The notes under the pieces: model-generated
The model's input: the letters and a program-made list of their open reading frames with translations, nothing else
Told to the model about the DNA's origin: nothing
Database searches by the model: none
Made by a program: the position numbers and the translations under genes
Shown: positions 1 to 10,216 of the stretch, one piece after another
Layout: the number at the start of each line of letters is the position of its first letter
Numbering within the stretch: the stretch's first letter is position 1
DNA from: Sedimenticola thiotaurini
GTDB lineage: Bacteria; Pseudomonadota; Gammaproteobacteria; Chromatiales; Chromatiaceae
Direction of reading: 5' to 3'
NCBI RefSeq assembly: GCF_001007875.1
Contig: NZ_CP011412.1
Coordinates: forward strand, 2,542,001 to 2,606,000
DNA: 64,000 nt

Positions 1-117
1 CAGGGAGCCGAAGTAATACCAGAAGTTGAAATTCTTGGGCGCATAGTACTCCGCCAGGTGCTCATTCCACACCTTGGTAGCCGGGAAGCGCTCATCTATC
101 CAGGACATTAAGCTCAT
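1..117 (-). CDS. petB: Cytochrome b of the bc1 complex, N-terminal fragment
   Basis: Only the first 39 codons lie in the window and the gene continues beyond its left edge. The translation begins [20 protein letters not shown] and continues to a YYAPKNFNFWYYFGSL stretch, which is typical of the amino end of bacterial cytochrome b, the quinone-oxidising membrane subunit of complex III. Its ATG overlaps the petA stop codon by one base (TGATG), so the two genes are translationally coupled as in the usual petABC operon. The haem-binding histidines are outside the window. Confidence 0.9.
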   Translation of the reverse strand, partial: MSLMSWIDERFPATKVWNEHLAEYYAPKNFNFWYYFGSL

Positions 118-701
118 CAGGCAGCTCCTCCATCTTCACCCACCAATATCCGGGTATCGGACAGGAACATATAGGGGGGGATTTCGAGATTCTTCGGGGC
201 GGGCACACCGCTGTAGACACGGCCGGCCAGGTCAAAGCGCGAACCGTGACAGGGGCAGAAGAAGCCGCCTACCCAGTCCGCGCCCAGGTCATGCGGCGCC
301 ACTTCAGGCCGGTAGGTTGGCGAGCAACCCAGGTGAGTGCAGATACCGACCGCCACCAGGTACTTGGGTTTACGGGAGCGGTAGGGGTTCTGACAATATT
401 CCGGCTGCTGAGGATCGACGGAATCAGGATCGAGCAGCACGCTGGTCAATCCCTCCATATCCTTCAGGTTCTTCTCTGTGCGATGGACCACCCAGACCGG
501 TTTTCCGCGCCATTTGACACGCATCATCTGGCCCGGCTCAAGCTTGCTGATGTCGGCTTCCACCGGTGCACCTGCTGCCTTTGCCTTTTCACTGGGATTC
601 CAGGACTTCAGAAAAGGTACTGCGACAAAGCCGGCGCCCACGGCACCGACCACACTGGTTGCAGCAGTGAGAAACCGCCGCTTTTTTAGATCCACACTCA
701 T
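117..701 (-). CDS. petA: Ubiquinol-cytochrome c reductase, Rieske iron-sulfur subunit
   Basis: This 194-residue protein carries the [2Fe-2S] cluster of the bc1 complex and moves electrons from ubiquinol to cytochrome c1 on the periplasmic side of the inner membrane. The N-terminus has a basic KKRRFL segment followed by one hydrophobic helix (about residues 12-31), consistent with a Tat-exported, uncleaved anchor. The two cluster boxes are complete: C121-T-H123-L-G-C126 and C149-P-C151-H152; C121, H123, C149 and H152 bind iron and C126/C151 form the disulfide. The ATG at 701 was chosen over an upstream in-frame start because the Tat segment starts there and a GGGAG element precedes it. petB follows directly. 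Confidence 0.97.
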   Translation of the reverse strand: MSVDLKKRRFLTAATSVVGAVGAGFVAVPFLKSWNPSEKAKAAGAPVEADISKLEPGQMMRVKWRGKPVWVVHRTEKNLKDMEGLTSVLLDPDSVDPQQPEYCQNPYRSRKPKYLVAVGICTHLGCSPTYRPEVAPHDLGADWVGGFFCPCHGSRFDLAGRVYSGVPAPKNLEIPPYMFLSDTRILVGEDGGAA

Positions 702-773
702 TGGTATAAGACTCCCGGAGTAGGCCGGACGCTGAATTCCCCGGCCGAATCTTAACAAAATTGGCGCAGGAAA

Positions 774-789
774 ATCAGTATATGCTGAT
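774..789. promoter_or_regulatory. 16-bp inverted repeat upstream of petA
   Basis: ATCAG-TATATG-CTGAT forms a perfect 5-bp inverted repeat around a 6-bp AT-rich centre, about 75 bp upstream of the petA start. The size and placement suit a dimeric regulator site near the petABC promoter, but no known consensus was recognised and no convincing -35/-10 pair was identified beside it. Confidence 0.3.
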
Positions 790-900
790 ATTTACCCCAA
801 AAATAGACGGCGCATTCTCTAACATGTACCGCAGAAGGTCAAGAATGGTCTGCCGTTCACCCCGACTGATCGGGCTTAAAAATGCCTTTCAGCGACCCAA

Positions 901-1647
901 TCAGGCCGGATTATCGTCATCGATAAACAGGTAATCCAACGAGAATTTTTCCGCCAGATGCCGTCCCAGCGCCTGTACCCCGTAGCGCTCCGTGGCGTGG
1001 TGACCCGCCGCAAAATAGTGAATCCCCAGCTCCCGCGCCAGATGGGTGGTGGCTTCCGATACCTCGCCACTGATGAAGGCATCCAACCCGGCGGCGGCGG
1101 CCTCCACAATCGCCCCCTGGGCAGCGCCGGTACACCAGCCGATGCGCCGTATGGGGCGATCACCGCCCGGGATCAACAGAGGGGTACGACCCAGCAAGCG
1201 GGTCATCCGTCCGGCCAGGTCGCTGGGCGACTCAGCCGCCAGTTCCCCCTGCCAGACCAACCCGCTACCCAGCGGTTGAGCCTGACCGATCTCCAGCAGA
1301 TCCCCCAGCGCCCGATTGTTACCCAGTTCAGGGTGGGCGTCCAAGGGCAGGTGGTAAGCCATCATGCTGATCCCGGCGCTCATCAGTGAACGCACTCGCC
1401 GCCCCTTGACACCGGTCAGTGGGGCCGCTTCACCACGCCAGAAATAGCCGTGATGAACCAGCAGCAGATCCGCTTCAGCCCGCGCTGCCGCCTCTATCAC
1501 CGCCTGGCTGGCGGTAACCCCGGTGGCCAGACGCTGAATTTCCGGCCGGCCGGCATCCAGCTGCAGGCCATTGGGACAGTAGTCCTCAAAACTGCCCGCA
1601 TCGAGCAGTCTGTTGCAGTAGGTTTCCAGTTCAACTAGTCCGATCAT
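901..1647 (-). CDS. Nif3-like dinuclear metal centre protein (YbgI family)
   Basis: This 248-residue protein belongs to the Nif3/YbgI (DUF34) family, which forms hexameric toroids with a two-metal site. The biochemical role of the family is still not well settled. The expected metal-site residues are visible: a paired HH in LLVHHGYFW (about residues 64-65), YHLPLDAHPELGNN in the middle, and a GHHATERYG segment near the C-terminus. The ATG at 1647 follows a GAGAGGG ribosome site and gives the usual MIGLVELETY start. The gene diverges from algW, a neighbour it also has in Pseudomonas. Confidence 0.9.
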   Translation of the reverse strand: MIGLVELETYCNRLLDAGSFEDYCPNGLQLDAGRPEIQRLATGVTASQAVIEAAARAEADLLLVHHGYFWRGEAAPLTGVKGRRVRSLMSAGISMMAYHLPLDAHPELGNNRALGDLLEIGQAQPLGSGLVWQGELAAESPSDLAGRMTRLLGRTPLLIPGGDRPIRRIGWCTGAAQGAIVEAAAAGLDAFISGEVSEATTHLARELGIHYFAAGHHATERYGVQALGRHLAEKFSLDYLFIDDDNPA

Positions 1648-1735
1648 TGATCCCTCTCGTCCCGGCAGGCCGCGGTCCATGCCGCCCATCGGGTGGGTTA
1701 AATACCTGACTGACTCCCCCGTCCCGGTATTGGGA

Positions 1736-1741
1736 TATAAT
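1736..1741 (+). promoter_or_regulatory. -10 element upstream of the algW-like gene
   Basis: A perfect TATAAT lies 44 bp before the protease start codon in the 137-bp divergent spacer. No good -35 hexamer is found 16-18 bp upstream, so either an activator helps or the match is fortuitous. Confidence 0.4.
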
Positions 1742-1784
1742 ACGCCATCCGTTTTCCAATACCCCAGTGTAACCCGACTCCACC

Positions 1785-2945
1785 ATGAAAAGAGCCTTTG
1801 CCTATATCGCCACTTCTGCCGCCGCCGGCATGGCGGCCGCCTACCTCGCTGTCTCCCTGTTCAGCACACCGTCTCAACCGGAACTGCTCAGCCCCAATCC
1901 GATGCCGGCACCGGCCCCCGTCACCATGCCGACGGTCAGTCAGGGACCCTACTCCTACGCCAATGCGGTGCAACTGGCGGCCCCGGCGGTGGTCAATATC
2001 TTTACTGCGAAGGTCACGGTGCAACGCAGCAACAGCCTGTTTGACGACCCGTTTTTCCAGCGTTTTTTCGGTAATCGCTTCCAGTCACCACCACGAAAGA
2101 AACTGCAGACCAGTCTTGGCTCCGGGGTCATCATCAGCCAGGACGGCTACATTCTCACCAACAATCATGTGATCGAAGATGCCGACCAGATCCGGGTGGT
2201 ACTCTCCACCGGCCGGACCCTGGACGCCCAGGTCACCGGGGTCGACCCGGACACCGACCTGGCGGTCCTGAAGACCGACGCGACCGATCTCCCCACCATC
2301 ACCGTGGGCGATTCCCGGGTGCTGCAGGTGGGTGACGTGGTCCTGGCCATCGGGAACCCGTTCGGGGTCGGTCAGACCGTCACCATGGGTATTGTCAGCG
2401 CCACCGGGCGAAACCAGCTGGGAATCAATACTTTCGAAAACTTCATCCAGACCGACGCCGCCATCAATCCCGGCAACTCCGGTGGCGCACTGATCAACGC
2501 CCACGGTCAGCTGGTGGGGATCAACACCGCTATTTTCTCCAAAAGTGGCGGATCCCAGGGGATCGGCTTCGCCATTCCGGTGGCGTTGGCCAAAGGGGTC
2601 CTGGAGCAGATTCTGAAACAGGGTCGTGTCGTACGGGGCTGGCTGGGCATAGCCGGCCAGGACATCACGCCGGCCCTGGCCGAGTCGTTTGACCTGAAAG
2701 CGGGCAGCGGCGTGTTGATCTCCGGGGTGCTGGAAGACGGCCCCGCCGACCGGGCCGGGTTAGTGCCGGGCGACGTGATCACCACCATCAATGAGCAGCC
2801 CCTGACCACTGCCCACGACATCCTCTACCTGATTGCTGCGGTGCCACCGGGGGAGAAAGTACGGGTGCAGGGCTGGCGCGGAGACAAACCGTTCGATATC
2901 CAGGTTGAAGTGAGCGAACGTCCGCGCATCGATCCACGCCAGTAA
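1785..2945 (+). CDS. algW: Membrane-anchored HtrA-type serine protease, AlgW/DegS-like
   Basis: This 386-residue protease has an N-terminal membrane anchor (about residues 5-27), a trypsin-like domain and a single C-terminal PDZ domain (about 290-375). The triad is H128 (TNNHVIED), D158 (DTDLAVL) and S232 (NPGNSGGAL). One PDZ domain, an uncleaved anchor and this length match DegS/AlgW, which cleave the anti-sigma factor RseA/MucA in the envelope stress response, rather than DegP with two PDZ domains. In Pseudomonas algW also sits beside the hisD-hisG-murA cluster and a nif3 gene, which supports the assignment. The ribosome site is weak. The gene converges on hisD. Confidence 0.88.
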   Translation: MKRAFAYIATSAAAGMAAAYLAVSLFSTPSQPELLSPNPMPAPAPVTMPTVSQGPYSYANAVQLAAPAVVNIFTAKVTVQRSNSLFDDPFFQRFFGNRFQSPPRKKLQTSLGSGVIISQDGYILTNNHVIEDADQIRVVLSTGRTLDAQVTGVDPDTDLAVLKTDATDLPTITVGDSRVLQVGDVVLAIGNPFGVGQTVTMGIVSATGRNQLGINTFENFIQTDAAINPGNSGGALINAHGQLVGINTAIFSKSGGSQGIGFAIPVALAKGVLEQILKQGRVVRGWLGIAGQDITPALAESFDLKAGSGVLISGVLEDGPADRAGLVPGDVITTINEQPLTTAHDILYLIAAVPPGEKVRVQGWRGDKPFDIQVEVSERPRIDPRQ

Positions 2946-2958
2946 GTGATCCGGCGCC

Positions 2959-3035
2959 GTCTGCTGCGTAGCAGACAGAATCAGTTCAACCCGCCTACCC
3001 GATCAATCTTCAAAACTGATAGGGAGGCGGGTTTA
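2959..3035. terminator. Double hairpin between convergent algW and hisD
   Basis: Two stem-loops fill the convergent gap. The first is GTCTGCT-gcgt-AGCAGAC (2959-2976). The second pairs AACCCGCCT (2988-2996) with AGGCGGGTT (3025-3033), with further pairing inside the long loop. T- and A-rich flanks are short, so it may work in both directions with modest strength. Confidence 0.6.
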
Positions 3036-3049
3036 TCCAGCCAGTCACT

Positions 3050-4348
3050 CTATTTCAAGCGGTACTCTGCTGAACGGGCGTGGGCGGTGAGCCCCTCACC
3101 CCGGGCCAGTACGGACGCAGTCCGGCCCAACTGATCCGCACCCGCCTCGGACACCATGATCAGGCTGGACCGCTTCTGGAAGTCGTAAACCCCCAGGGGG
3201 GATGAGAAGCGGGCGGTCCGGGATGTGGGCAGCACGTGATTCGGTCCTGCGCAGTAGTCGCCCAGCGGCTCCGAACTGTAGCGCCCCATGAAGATGGCAC
3301 CGGCGTGCTGAATCTGCTCCACCACTACCAGTGGATCGGCCACCGACAGCTCCAGATGCTCCGGAGCGATGTAGTTGGCCACCCGGCAGGCCTCGTCCAT
3401 GTCCTGACAGACAATCAGGGCACCACGCTCCTTCAGGGCGGTGGCGATAATAGGCTCCCGCTCCATGGTCGGCAGCAGACGGTCGATACTCTGTTTCACC
3501 CGTGCGACAAAATCGGCGTCCGGCGAGATCAGGATCGACTGGGCATCCTCGTCGTGCTCCGCCTGGGAGAACAGATCCATAGCCACCCAGTCGGGATCGG
3601 TCTGGCCATCACACACCACCAGGATCTCCGAAGGCCCGGCCACCATGTCGATACCCACCTGACCAAACACCGCCCGCTTGGCGGTTGCCACGTAGATATT
3701 GCCCGGCCCCACCACCTTGTCCACGGGAGGAATCAGCTCCGTACCATAGGCCAAAGCTGCCACCGCCTGGGCGCCGCCGACAGCGAACACCCGATCGACG
3801 CCACAGATGTGGGCGGCAGCCAACACCAGTTCATTCAGCTCCCCACCCGGGGTCGGCACCACCATGATCAGTTCGCTGACACCGGCCACCTTGGCCGGCA
3901 GAGCGTTCATCAGCACCGATGAGGGGTAGGCCGCTTTGCCGCCCGGCACGTAGAGTCCGACCCGCTCCAGCGGCGTCACTTTCTGGCCCAGCAGGGTGCC
4001 ATCCTCCTCCCGGTAGCTCCAGGACTCACCCTTCTGCCGCTCATGGTAGACCCGCACCCGTTCTGCAGCGTGATTAAGCGCCTCTTGCTGGGCCACCGGA
4101 ATGGTGTTCCAGGCCTGTTCCAGACGCGCCAACGGCACTTCCAGGTCGGCCGCGCTCTTGGCGTTCCAACCATCAAAACGGTTGGTGTACTCCAACAGCG
4201 CCGCATCGCCGCGTTGGCGGATATTGGCAATAATGTCGTTGACGGTGGTGTTGACCGCGTCATCAGAAACCGACTCCCAGGCCAGCAGCTGATCCAGTTG
4301 CTGCTGAAAATCGCTATCGGAGGTGGCGAGTTGACGTATTTCAGACAT
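3050..4348 (-). CDS. hisD: Histidinol dehydrogenase
   Basis: HisD carries out the last two steps of histidine synthesis, oxidising L-histidinol to L-histidine with NAD+ and a bound zinc. The 432-residue length is normal. Family signatures are present: [34 protein letters not shown] and the C-terminal [19 protein letters not shown] region. The ATG at 4348 is preferred over an upstream TTG because an AGGA element lies eight bases before it. The gene follows hisG on the same strand after 56 bp. hisC, which often comes next in Pseudomonas, is absent here. Confidence 0.97.
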   Translation of the reverse strand: MSEIRQLATSDSDFQQQLDQLLAWESVSDDAVNTTVNDIIANIRQRGDAALLEYTNRFDGWNAKSAADLEVPLARLEQAWNTIPVAQQEALNHAAERVRVYHERQKGESWSYREEDGTLLGQKVTPLERVGLYVPGGKAAYPSSVLMNALPAKVAGVSELIMVVPTPGGELNELVLAAAHICGVDRVFAVGGAQAVAALAYGTELIPPVDKVVGPGNIYVATAKRAVFGQVGIDMVAGPSEILVVCDGQTDPDWVAMDLFSQAEHDEDAQSILISPDADFVARVKQSIDRLLPTMEREPIIATALKERGALIVCQDMDEACRVANYIAPEHLELSVADPLVVVEQIQHAGAIFMGRYSSEPLGDYCAGPNHVLPTSRTARFSSPLGVYDFQKRSSLIMVSEAGADQLGRTASVLARGEGLTAHARSAEYRLK

Positions 4349-4404
4349 GGGCAATCCTAAACTCCAAAAGATTCAGGGCGTGACACAAGCGGCTGCGGAG
4401 CCAA

Positions 4405-5055
4405 TCAGGCGGCTTTGGCTATGGCCTCCTGCAGGGCCGCCAGCAGTTGCATGATGGTGGCGTGTTTCATTTTCCAGGCGGCCTTATTGACCACCAACCG
4501 GGAGCTGATGTCGGTGATATGCTCCAGTGGCACCAGGCCATTGGCCTTCAGGGTATTGCCACTCTCCACCAGATCGACAATCAGGTCAGAGAGTCCAACC
4601 AGCGGCGCCAGCTCCATGGAACCATACAGCTTGATGATCTCCACCTGCTGCCCCCGGGCGGCAAAATAACGCCTGGCCGACTCCACGTACTTGGTGGCGA
4701 TACGCAGACGGTTGCCTTCCAGATTGGCATCGGGCGCACCCGCCACCATCAGCCGACAGCGGGCGATCTTCAGATCCAGGGGTTCGTAGAGCCCTTCACC
4801 GCCGTGCTCCAGCAGTACATCCTTGCCGGCCACACCCAGATCAGCGGCTCCCCACTGCACATAGGTGGGAACATCGGTGGCACGAATAATCACCAGCTTC
4901 ACCTGCGGGTGATTGGTATCCATGATCAGCTTGCGGCTGGTCTCCGGATCATCGGTCGGCACAATACCGGCATGGGCCAGCAGCGGCAGCGCCTGTTGAA
5001 AAATCCGCCCCTTGGAGAGGGCGATGGTTATCGGGGTATCAAAATTCATCTGCAT
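4405..5055 (-). CDS. hisG: ATP phosphoribosyltransferase, short form
   Basis: HisG catalyses the first, feedback-controlled step of histidine synthesis, joining PRPP and ATP. At 216 residues it is the short form, which lacks the C-terminal regulatory domain of the roughly 300-residue E. coli type. Short HisG enzymes work in a complex with HisZ, a histidyl-tRNA-synthetase-like subunit; no hisZ lies in this window, so it should be elsewhere in the genome. Motifs include [11 protein letters not shown] at the start and [20 protein letters not shown]. An alternative ATG lies two codons in. The gene is 30 bp downstream of murA. Confidence 0.96.
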   Translation of the reverse strand: MQMNFDTPITIALSKGRIFQQALPLLAHAGIVPTDDPETSRKLIMDTNHPQVKLVIIRATDVPTYVQWGAADLGVAGKDVLLEHGGEGLYEPLDLKIARCRLMVAGAPDANLEGNRLRIATKYVESARRYFAARGQQVEIIKLYGSMELAPLVGLSDLIVDLVESGNTLKANGLVPLEHITDISSRLVVNKAAWKMKHATIMQLLAALQEAIAKAA

Positions 5056-5085
5056 ATTCCGGTCAATCGTGCCACGCCTGCCAGG

Positions 5086-6345
<1,260 letters not shown>

Positions 6346-6479
6346 CTAAAAACCATTTTCCGGGCGCCAACGGCACACCATACAGGGGGAATACAAGCCC
6401 AAAGGGCCGGCCATTCTATGAGAAAAAACGTTCTACCGAAAGGCACGGAGCGCGGCCACCGACCCAACCGGTAATCTGT

Positions 6480-6788
6480 TCAGCCTTCCGCCAGCAGCAG
6501 TTTTTCCACATTGCTGAGACGCGCTATCCCCAGCAGGGATTCGGGCAGCGAGCGGATGCGCAGGGGTACACCGTGGTGTCGGGCACGTTCCAGCACCTCC
6601 AGCAGCAGTGCCAGGCCGGCACTGTCCACGTCTTCAACCCCGGACAGATCGATCACCAGCGGACTCTTTTCAGCGCCATCGAGCAGGGGCTCGATCTGAC
6701 CCAGCACCCGGGTCACACTGGCAAACACCAGGTCACCGGATAACTGGATGACGCCCTGATCGTCCATTGCGGCCCGTGCGGAGTTCAT
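6480..6788 (-). CDS. mlaB: STAS-domain subunit of the Mla phospholipid transporter
   Basis: This 102-residue protein is a single STAS domain. It has the core strand VIDLSGVEDVDSAGLALLL, whose DSAG segment is the conserved loop. MlaB binds the MlaF ATPase on the cytoplasmic face and is needed for assembly and activity of the MlaFEDB complex, which moves phospholipids between the inner and outer membranes. Its ATG directly follows the mlaC stop (TGAATG), so the two are translationally coupled. Confidence 0.9.
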   Translation of the reverse strand: MNSARAAMDDQGVIQLSGDLVFASVTRVLGQIEPLLDGAEKSPLVIDLSGVEDVDSAGLALLLEVLERARHHGVPLRIRSLPESLLGIARLSNVEKLLLAEG

Positions 6789-7406
6789 TCAGTTTTTCTG
6801 CGCATTGCGCTGTTCAAGCTTCTGGATCAGCCCCGACAATTTGTGACGCCGGATCTGGGAAGCGAATGAGGAACGGTAGTTGGAGACCAGGCTGATTCCG
6901 TCGATGGAGACATCAAACACCTTCCAGTCGTCCCCATCCCGGTAGAGGCGGTAGTCGATCGGAATGGGTAGGGCGCCGGTTGACTGGACCTGGGTATTTA
7001 CAGTCACCTCGTCGCTGTCCGCCTTGCGCTGAACAGGCAGGTAGACAATCTCCTGGCCGGAATAGTTGAGCAGCGCGGTAGCGTAGGTGCGTACCAGCAA
7101 CTCCTGGAAGGCGTTGACAAAGGCACCCTTCTCGCTCTCGCTGGCCCGTGGCCAGTATTTGCCCAGCACCAGGCGGGACATGCGCTGAAAGTCGAACCGG
7201 GGCAGTACAATATGCTCCACCAGGTCATAAATCTTGCCCGGCGACGCCTGCAGTTCCTGCTTGCGATCGGTCAGCTCGGCCAACATCTGGTCGGATGTCT
7301 GGCGCACAATATCTTCCGGCATGGACGCTGACGCCACCACAGGCGTGGTCAGCAACAGCAGCACCAGCCAAAAACCGGCTACCAAGTGTCTATTCAAGTT
7401 TGCCAC
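6789..7406 (-). CDS. mlaC: Periplasmic phospholipid-binding protein of the Mla system
   Basis: MlaC shuttles phospholipid across the periplasm between the outer-membrane MlaA complex and the inner-membrane MlaFEDB complex. The 205-residue product has a Sec signal peptide (hydrophobic LVLLLLTTPVVASAS, cleavage near residue 27) and the MlaC fold, with RFDFQRMSRLVLGKYW and the C-terminal SFASQIRRHKLSGLI segment. The start is non-ATG: GTG at 7406, or TTG at 7397 with AGAGGG at better spacing. Both overlap the end of mlaD. Confidence 0.93.
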   Translation of the reverse strand: MANLNRHLVAGFWLVLLLLTTPVVASASMPEDIVRQTSDQMLAELTDRKQELQASPGKIYDLVEHIVLPRFDFQRMSRLVLGKYWPRASESEKGAFVNAFQELLVRTYATALLNYSGQEIVYLPVQRKADSDEVTVNTQVQSTGALPIPIDYRLYRDGDDWKVFDVSIDGISLVSNYRSSFASQIRRHKLSGLIQKLEQRNAQKN

Positions 7407-7866
7407 CCTCTTCTGCCTTGCTAAACAGGAACTGGCCGATAATCTCCTCCAGCACCAGTGCGGACTGGGTCAGGGAGATTTCGGAACCTTGCTGCAGATA
7501 CTTCTCGCTACCCCCCGGATCCAGGCCGATATACTGCTCGCCCAGCAGTCCCGCGGTAAAAATCTTGGCGAAGCTGTCGTCCGGAATCACATCATACCGG
7601 GACTCGATACGCAGCGTTACCACCGCCTCGTAGGTCTCCCGGTCAAAATCGATCCCGCTGACCCGGCCAATACGCACCCCGGCCATGGTGACCGGCGAAC
7701 GCACCTTGAGGCTGCCGATATTATCAAACCGGGCGATCACATCGTAACCTTCCCCGTTACCGGAGTTGCTCAGATTGCTCACCTGCATCGCCAGGAAGAA
7801 GAACGCGACCAGACCCGCGGCCATGAAGGCACCGACCAGAATCTCTATCGTCCTGCTGTGTATCAT
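7390..7866 (-). CDS. mlaD: MCE-domain substrate-binding subunit of the Mla transporter
   Basis: MlaD is anchored in the inner membrane by one N-terminal helix (about residues 6-27, ILVGAFMAAGLVAFFFLAM). It presents an MCE domain (about 38-115) to the periplasm, where a hexameric ring exchanges lipid with MlaC. The motif VTMAGVRIGRVSGIDFD is the MCE signature. The ATG at 7866 has GGGGAA upstream. The gene starts just after the mlaE stop and overlaps mlaC at its end. About 158 residues is normal for the gammaproteobacterial protein. Confidence 0.95.
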   Translation of the reverse strand: MIHSRTIEILVGAFMAAGLVAFFFLAMQVSNLSNSGNGEGYDVIARFDNIGSLKVRSPVTMAGVRIGRVSGIDFDRETYEAVVTLRIESRYDVIPDDSFAKIFTAGLLGEQYIGLDPGGSEKYLQQGSEISLTQSALVLEEIIGQFLFSKAEEGGKLE

Positions 7867-7869
7867 CAA

Positions 7870-8649
7870 TCATTCCCCAAACATCAGTGCCGTTAATATG
7901 AAATCCAGTCCCAATACCGCCAGCGAGGAGTGCACCACCGTCCGGGTGGTCGCCCGGCTGACCCCTTCTGAAGTCGGCACGGCATCGAACCCCTGAAACA
8001 GGGCGATCCAGGTGCAAACCAGACCGAATACCACGCTCTTGATCGCACCGTTGAGTACATCTTCGTGCAGATCGATCTTGGCCTGCATCTGGGCCCAGAA
8101 CGCGCCGTCATCCACACCCAACAGCCCTACACCAACGAAATAGCCACCCAGCACGCCCAATGCGCTGAACAGTGCCGCCAGCAGTGGCATGGAGATCATC
8201 CCGGCAAAAAACCGCGGAGTCAGTACCCGTCGCACCGGATCCACCGCCATCATCTCCAGACCGGACAGCTGCTCGGTCGCTTTCATCAGGCCGATCTCGG
8301 CGGTGAGCGCCGAACCGGCCCGGCCGGCAAACAGCAGCGCCGCCACCACCGGCCCCAGCTCCCGCACCAGGGAAGCCGCCACCATCACACCCAGCGTCTG
8401 CTCAGCGCCGAACTGGGAGAGAATATAGTAGCCCTGCAGACCCAGCACCATGCCCACAAACAGACCGGAGACGCAGATAATCAATATAGACAACACGCCG
8501 ACGGAATAGATCTGCCGCACCAGCAGACCAAGTCGCGGCAGCAGATCCGGCAAGCCGCGCAGAATGCCCAGCAGCAGCAGATGGCCGCGTCCCAGGCGCT
8601 CCAGTACACCGATGCCAACCCGACCCAGTTCAGCCAGTTTGTTCAGCAT
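7870..8649 (-). CDS. mlaE: Permease subunit of the Mla phospholipid ABC transporter
   Basis: This 259-residue integral membrane protein is the MlaE/YrbE permease, with about five hydrophobic helices. It carries the family signature [28 protein letters not shown] and the following [19 protein letters not shown]. Two copies combine with MlaF, MlaB and the MlaD hexamer. The start overlaps the end of mlaF by seven bases and the stop abuts mlaD. Confidence 0.96.
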   Translation of the reverse strand: MLNKLAELGRVGIGVLERLGRGHLLLLGILRGLPDLLPRLGLLVRQIYSVGVLSILIICVSGLFVGMVLGLQGYYILSQFGAEQTLGVMVAASLVRELGPVVAALLFAGRAGSALTAEIGLMKATEQLSGLEMMAVDPVRRVLTPRFFAGMISMPLLAALFSALGVLGGYFVGVGLLGVDDGAFWAQMQAKIDLHEDVLNGAIKSVVFGLVCTWIALFQGFDAVPTSEGVSRATTRTVVHSSLAVLGLDFILTALMFGE

Positions 8650-9464
8650 GACGCCCCCAGCAGATCCTCGGCCAGTTCGGCGGCCGGGTAGTGGAACGGG
8701 ACCGGTCCGTCAGGCAGGCCCTGCATGAACTGACGGGTCCACTCCAGCTTGGAGTTGAGAATCTCCTGGGGCTTGCCGGACTCGATCACTTTGCCATTGG
8801 AGATGACATAGATGAGGTCGGCGATGGCCGATGTCTCCTGCACATCGTGGGAGACAATAATACTGCTCAGGCGGCTGGCATCATTCAGGGCCCGGATCAA
8901 CCCCACCAGCACCCCCATGGAGATCGGATCCTGCCCGGTAAAGGGTTCATCATACATGATCATCATCGGATCCATCACCATGGCCCGCGCCAGGGCCACG
9001 CGCCGGGCCATGCCACCGGACAGCTCGCTGGGCATCAGCTCCCGGGCGCCGCGCAGGCCCACCGCCTCCAGCTTCAGCAACACCAGTTTGCGAATCATCG
9101 AAGGGGACAGATCGGTGTGTTCACGCAGCGGGTAGGCCACGTTATCAAACACATTGATATCGGTGAGCAGGGCGCCGCTCTGGAACAGCATGCCCATGCG
9201 CATACGCAATCGATAGAGATCCCGGTTGCCCAGCCGATGGATATCCTGCCCATCCACCAGGATGGTGCCGGCTGACGGACGCAGCTGCCCGCCGATCAGT
9301 TTCAACAGGGTGGTCTTGCCGGTGCCGCTCGGCCCCATGATGGCGGTCACCTTGCCCCGAGGGATATCGATATCCACGCCATCGAAAATCACCCGGCTGC
9401 CACGGGAAAACCGCAATCCCCGGATACTGACCAACGGCTCCTGACTCTCTACCGAATCCACCAT
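8643..9464 (-). CDS. mlaF: ATPase subunit of the Mla phospholipid ABC transporter
   Basis: MlaF is the nucleotide-binding subunit that powers MlaFEDB. Walker A is [13 protein letters not shown], the signature is [14 protein letters not shown], Walker B is [14 protein letters not shown], and the H-loop is IIVSHDV. The ATG at 9464 (273 residues) was chosen over a longer reading because GGAG lies about 12 bases upstream and the ABC fold starts soon after. It is the first gene of the leftward run mlaFEDCB-murA-hisG-hisD. Confidence 0.96.
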   Translation of the reverse strand: MVDSVESQEPLVSIRGLRFSRGSRVIFDGVDIDIPRGKVTAIMGPSGTGKTTLLKLIGGQLRPSAGTILVDGQDIHRLGNRDLYRLRMRMGMLFQSGALLTDINVFDNVAYPLREHTDLSPSMIRKLVLLKLEAVGLRGARELMPSELSGGMARRVALARAMVMDPMMIMYDEPFTGQDPISMGVLVGLIRALNDASRLSSIIVSHDVQETSAIADLIYVISNGKVIESGKPQEILNSKLEWTRQFMQGLPDGPVPFHYPAAELAEDLLGASC

Positions 9465-9570
9465 GTCTGACCCACGCTCCAACAAACCACCCCGTTGATA
9501 TTTTTCGCCCGCCAATGCGGGCAAAAGGCGCATTCTCCCCCCTGTGAAACAACAGCGTCAACCCCGGAGA

Positions 9571-10206
9571 CTAACCCTGGGACTGCAAACCACCCAGCAG
9601 TTGCCACAAAACCGTCGCATCCCCCATCTGTTTAATTGCCGGCGGCCGTCCGGAGAAAAACAGCATCGGCACTGTTTCATCCCGCAACCGGCCGGACAGC
9701 TGCTCCAACACACTGCGCAGCCACTTCAGATCCTGCCCGGTGTGGTCCGTTACCAGAGCACAGCATACCCCCCCGTCTTCCGCCACCCGGACAGACGCCG
9801 GCAGCCCCGGCAGCGGCACCGGTTCGGCCAGAAAGCGGGCATCGCCCAGTACGCTGCGCAATGCCCTGCGTCCATCCGGGCCCGGCGGAGACCAGCAGAC
9901 AGCCCCCGCCAAAGTTGTTCCCAGGGCTGACTGGCAGTCGCGTAACTGCGCCAGAATCCCCTGATCACCAGGGTCTGCGTCGGTCACATCCAGAACAAAG
10001 CGAAAACGCTCCGGCACATCTTCACGCCAGTCAGCAAACTGCGCCCGGCTCGCCGCACGCCAGACAGCGGATGGCACCAGCAGCAGTGGAAACTCATTCC
10101 CATAGTAGGTGAGTCGCCACTCCGGCGGCAGATCATCCGGATAGAACGCCCCATCCCAGCCGGGATGCTCCCATCCCTCTGCACCGACCAACAACCCGGC
10201 TCCCAT
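9571..10206 (-). CDS. Short DUF72-like protein
   Basis: This 211-residue protein opens with VGAEGWEHPGWDGAFYPDDLPPEW, resembling the start of DUF72 (YecE-like) proteins, which form a TIM-barrel-like fold of unknown function. It is shorter than usual for that family (about 240-300 residues) and the C-terminal half is hard to match, so this is a divergent member or only distantly related. The ATG at 10206 is set by a strong AGGAGGG site, ten bases after the ampG stop, so it is co-transcribed and probably coupled with ampG. No function can be given. Confidence 0.65.
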   Translation of the reverse strand: MGAGLLVGAEGWEHPGWDGAFYPDDLPPEWRLTYYGNEFPLLLVPSAVWRAASRAQFADWREDVPERFRFVLDVTDADPGDQGILAQLRDCQSALGTTLAGAVCWSPPGPDGRRALRSVLGDARFLAEPVPLPGLPASVRVAEDGGVCCALVTDHTGQDLKWLRSVLEQLSGRLRDETVPMLFFSGRPPAIKQMGDATVLWQLLGGLQSQG

Positions 10207-10216
10207 CAACCCTCCT

